This document shows positions 6,214 to 8,050 of a stretch of 8,050 nucleotides of DNA, piece after piece (position 1 is the stretch's first letter; each line of letters opens with the position of its first letter). The notes beneath the pieces were generated by a model. The model searched no databases, was not told the DNA's origin, and worked only from the letters and a program-made list of their open reading frames with translations. Source of the stretch: Bdellovibrionales bacterium (GTDB lineage: Bacteria; Bdellovibrionota; Bdellovibrionia; Bdellovibrionales; UBA1609); contig JAGRAK010000085.1 of the NCBI GenBank assembly GCA_020434645.1, forward strand, positions 1 through 8,050. The letters are read 5' to 3'. The position numbers and the translations under genes were made by a program.

Positions 6214-6233
6214 TGTCGCCCTCAACTCACCAA
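6205..6233 (-). promoter_or_regulatory. Candidate promoter for the ABC exporter-ffh unit
   Basis: On the minus strand TTGGTG (6233-6228), 17 bases, then TATAGA (6210-6205) inside TATAGAAT. Spacing is ideal, and the predicted start near 6198 would leave a leader of roughly 25 bases before the ATPase ATG. The -10 box overlaps the dyad at 6188-6213, which suggests control by a DNA-binding protein. A plus-strand -10 (TAGAAT, 6193-6198) may serve the HD-GYP gene, but I see no good -35 for it. Confidence 0.45.
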
Positions 6234-6255
6234 GATGAATTGACGATAAGAAATT

Positions 6256-7236
6256 GTGACTAAAGTAAACCACCCACAGATGATACCTGTGCCTATTCAA
6301 GACTTTTTATCGGGCGTAATAGTGCCCGTAAACCTTTATGTAAAATTAAATGATAATAAATTTATTTTAGTCTCAAAAGCCGGCAACAAAACCAATCGTG
6401 AACAAATCAAAACCTATGAAGATAAAACCGTAGAATACCTTTGGGTCAAAAGAGCAGATTATGCGCTTTTTGCGCGAAACAATATGACCATAGCCGGCGT
6501 TATCGTCACTCAAAACAATTTAAATGTCTCTCAGAAATCTCAAGTTCTAGGTCAGGCGGCTAGCACTGTGTTTTTAGAACTAGAACATGCCGGCATGGGC
6601 TTTGAAACCTACTCGCACTCTAAACAGATTGTTGAAGCCACCGTCGCGCTCACTGAAAATCATAGAGATTTAAGCGATCTCCTCCTTGGCTTAAAAGAAT
6701 GCTCTGATGAATTACTTCGACACTCTTTGGCCGTGAGTTATGTCAGCATTTTAATTGCCCACACACTAGGATGGGAGAACAAACAAACTTTAGAAAAACT
6801 CACTCTCGGCGCCCTTCTGCACGATATTGGGCTCAAAGTCTTACCCCCTGATATTATCGCAAAACCCAAAGGTCGCATGACCTATGAAGAAAATTTGCAA
6901 TACGAACAGCACCCCTACAAGGGCATGCAAATGCTGTTAAGTCTTGGCATTGTGCCAGATGATGTAATTGCAATTGTGTACGAACATCATGAAAATGCCA
7001 TCGGTCAAGGCTACCCCAGAAAGCTACGCAATATAAAAATTCATCCACTTGCCAAAGTCGTAGCCCTAGCTGATGAATTTTGCAATTTGACTATGAAAAA
7101 TCCGAATTGTCCTGTGCCAAAAAGTCCACGCGAAGCCCTACTCACAATCGAACACACTATGGGACAACCTCACAATAAAGAGGCCTTTCGTGCCCTACAA
7201 TTAGTCGTTAATAAAGAGTTCGCACGATCTGCATAA
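6256..7236 (+). CDS. HD-GYP domain protein, probable c-di-GMP phosphodiesterase
   Basis: Soluble 326-aa protein with a C-terminal HD-GYP domain, the class that hydrolyses cyclic-di-GMP. The N-terminal part (about 1-130) is not a response-regulator receiver and I do not recognise it. In the HD-GYP part, likely metal ligands are present: His156 (RHSLAVSYVS), HD at 189-190 (HDIG), His219 (YEQHP), HH at 244-245, and Asp273 (ADEF). GYP is intact at 252-254. Departures from the common pattern are HDIGL for HDIGK (L193), HHENAIGQGYP with Ile249 where Asp is usual, and ADEFCNLT for ADxxDALT. It resembles the type of unconventional HD-GYP protein whose structure was solved from Bdellovibrio (Bd1817), a comparison made from memory. 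The start is taken as GTG at 6256, since an in-frame stop lies at 6247-6249; ATG at 6280 is the alternative, and neither has a strong ribosome-binding site. Confidence 0.88.
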   Translation: MTKVNHPQMIPVPIQDFLSGVIVPVNLYVKLNDNKFILVSKAGNKTNREQIKTYEDKTVEYLWVKRADYALFARNNMTIAGVIVTQNNLNVSQKSQVLGQAASTVFLELEHAGMGFETYSHSKQIVEATVALTENHRDLSDLLLGLKECSDELLRHSLAVSYVSILIAHTLGWENKQTLEKLTLGALLHDIGLKVLPPDIIAKPKGRMTYEENLQYEQHPYKGMQMLLSLGIVPDDVIAIVYEHHENAIGQGYPRKLRNIKIHPLAKVVALADEFCNLTMKNPNCPVPKSPREALLTIEHTMGQPHNKEAFRALQLVVNKEFARSA

Positions 7237-7240
7237 AGAA

Positions 7241-7269
7241 AAAGTGCCCTTGCATGACAAGAGCACTTT
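7241..7269 (-). terminator. Intrinsic terminator between convergent genes
   Basis: A 12-base stem (7241-7252 with 7258-7269) encloses a 5-base loop. Read on the minus strand, all pairs form (one G-U) and the 3' arm runs into TTTTTCTTT, so it should end the transcript of the lyase-like gene at 7302-8050. Read on the plus strand the stem has one C-A mismatch and only a short T-run, so it is a weaker terminator for the HD-GYP gene, which ends 4 bases before it. Confidence 0.8.
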
Positions 7270-7301
7270 CAAGATTTGTAGCAAATATCTACTCACAAGT
7301 T

Positions 7302-8050
7302 CTAGCGTGGTGCTACATCTTTGTATCCTGCTTTAGGATTTGATGTGATGCGAATTTCATCATGATACAAGACATTATTGTCAGGCAAAGCACCCTTGTA
7401 GATACCAAACTTGGCATATGTTCCACCTACGTAGTTCCCAGCCGTGTTACCCGTTCTTGTGTAAACCAAATTTTTATCTTTCCAAATTTTTATAATGCCT
7501 GTGCCTTTATACGAAGGCCTGTACTGAACCACAAAATCAACCCACTTGCCTCGATCAGCCGACACTGGGTTTAAGAACTGCTCTTCTTTACTAAATCCTG
7601 CACCTTCAGTTTTGATTTTCCAAGTGCCTGAGCCTGTGTATAGAGCCACTGTGGGCTGAGTGTTGCCATCTGGCTCATGAATTTGAAATGGAATTTCAAA
7701 TCCAGCAGGCGTTTGCCAGTTACTCGGAATATAAACACTAAACCCAAACCAGTAATCCTTTTCAAAATCCATAGATTTATTTGCGCCTTTAATAACAACT
7801 TCTGCGCGCTTTTGGTTGGACATATTCGCCGTCACTTCTGATCGCATAGCGTATTTACCACTCAATGCCTGCTCTGAGCTGATAGTCGGGCAGTTTCCGC
7901 TACAGTTAAACTGCGTCGTGATGCTGTTCTTTTCAAAACCCTCATAGAAATCCACGAGTGAATCATCTCTATTGCCTGTTGGAGTTGGAGTTGGAGTTGG
8001 AGTTGGAGTTGGAGTTGGAGTTGGAGCTGGAGTTGGAGTTGGAGTCGGTG
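7302..8050 (-). CDS. Secreted polysaccharide lyase-like protein with Pro-Thr linker, 5' end missing
   Basis: Partial gene: the frame is open from the right edge to a TAG at 7304-7302. A GTG at 7955-7953 lies in frame but is not the likely start, because the frame continues upstream through TGNRDDSLV and about 22 residues of alternating Pro and Thr (one Ala). Such linkers join domains, or follow signal or lipoprotein sequences, in exported proteins. The folded part (about 217 residues from 7955) resembles the beta-jelly-roll polysaccharide lyase family PF14099 (heparinase-I/alginate-lyase-like): DYWFGFSVYIP (residues 67-77), PFQIHEPDG (89-97), GKWVDFVVQYRPS (136-148), IKIWKDKNLVY (155-165), YAKFGIYKG (180-188) and LYHDEIRI (196-203). 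Gln91/His93 and Tyr186 are plausible active-site positions. A CSGNC pair (18-22) may form a disulphide. Substrate unknown. The signal peptide is not visible. Confidence 0.75.
   Translation of the reverse strand, partial: PTPTPTPAPTPTPTPTPTPTPTPTGNRDDSLVDFYEGFEKNSITTQFNCSGNCPTISSEQALSGKYAMRSEVTANMSNQKRAEVVIKGANKSMDFEKDYWFGFSVYIPSNWQTPAGFEIPFQIHEPDGNTQPTVALYTGSGTWKIKTEGAGFSKEEQFLNPVSADRGKWVDFVVQYRPSYKGTGIIKIWKDKNLVYTRTGNTAGNYVGGTYAKFGIYKGALPDNNVLYHDEIRITSNPKAGYKDVAPR
7981..8046. repeat. Hexanucleotide tandem repeat coding a Pro-Thr linker
   Basis: Eleven consecutive 6-base units: nine are GGAGTT (plus strand), one is GGAGCT (8023-8028) and one GGAGTC (8041-8046). On the coding minus strand each unit gives Pro-Thr; GGAGCT gives Pro-Ala. 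Because the unit is a multiple of three, gain or loss of copies changes linker length and not the frame. The repeat may extend past the right edge. Confidence 0.97.

Noticed and set aside
7571..7798. Second minus-strand frame inside the lyase-like gene
   Set aside because: It overlaps the lyase-like domain in another frame; the lyase frame has consistent family motifs and this one has none.
7953..7955. GTG as start codon of the lyase-like gene
   Set aside because: The frame stays open upstream through a coherent Pro-Thr linker, and no Shine-Dalgarno precedes the GTG.
7981..8050. Repeat considered as a CRISPR array or a phase-variation tract
   Set aside because: Units are contiguous hexamers without spacers, and a 6-base unit cannot shift the reading frame, so on/off switching by slippage is not expected.

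Overview
This window is mainly a conserved bacterial translation and protein-export gene cluster on the minus strand. It is flanked on the right by an ABC exporter, a cyclic-di-GMP phosphodiesterase-like gene and part of a secreted polysaccharide lyase-like gene. Gene order along the minus strand (right to left) is ABC ATPase, ABC-2 permease, ffh, rpsP, khpA-type KH gene, rimM, trmD, a second SPOUT-type RNA methyltransferase, and rplS, which runs off the left edge. The order ffh-rpsP-KH-rimM-trmD-methyltransferase-rplS is known from the former Deltaproteobacteria. Base composition looks moderate (not computed). The HD-GYP protein has an unconventional active-site surround, and the last gene encodes a Pro-Thr linker. 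Together these suggest Bdellovibrionota (Bdellovibrio-like) or a relative. That assignment is inference.

Layout: 1-422 rplS (3' end missing); 456-1049 PF09936-like RNA methyltransferase, whose GTG start overlaps the trmD stop; 1046-1882 trmD; 1867-2394 rimM, overlapping trmD by 16 bases; 2395-2480 a short spacer with an imperfect inverted repeat; 2481-2726 khpA; 2770-3021 rpsP; 3095-3119 a hairpin plus U-run built over the ffh stop codon; 3105-4436 ffh; 4440-5267 ABC-2 permease; 5264-6172 ABC ATPase; 6173-6255 a divergent control region with a dyad; 6256-7236 HD-GYP protein on the plus strand; 7241-7269 a terminator-like hairpin between convergent genes; 7302-8050 a polysaccharide lyase-like gene on the minus strand whose start lies beyond the right edge. 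No stretch longer than 300 bases lacks a gene.

Functionally, rpsP and rplS supply 30S and 50S proteins, RimM matures the 30S subunit, TrmD makes m1G37 in tRNA, and KhpA is a small RNA-binding protein. Ffh is the protein subunit of the signal recognition particle. The ABC exporter genes are placed so that they probably share a transcript with ffh: only 3 bases separate the permease stop from the ffh start. A candidate terminator after ffh may lower read-through into the ribosomal part of the cluster.

I did not find a clearly new multi-gene system. The observations most worth checking are the dyad carrying a -10-like hexamer on each strand between the exporter and the HD-GYP gene, the terminator embedded in the ffh stop, active-site-neighbourhood substitutions in TrmD and the HD-GYP protein, an acidic tail on L19, and the hexanucleotide repeat that codes an in-frame Pro-Thr linker in the lyase-like gene.
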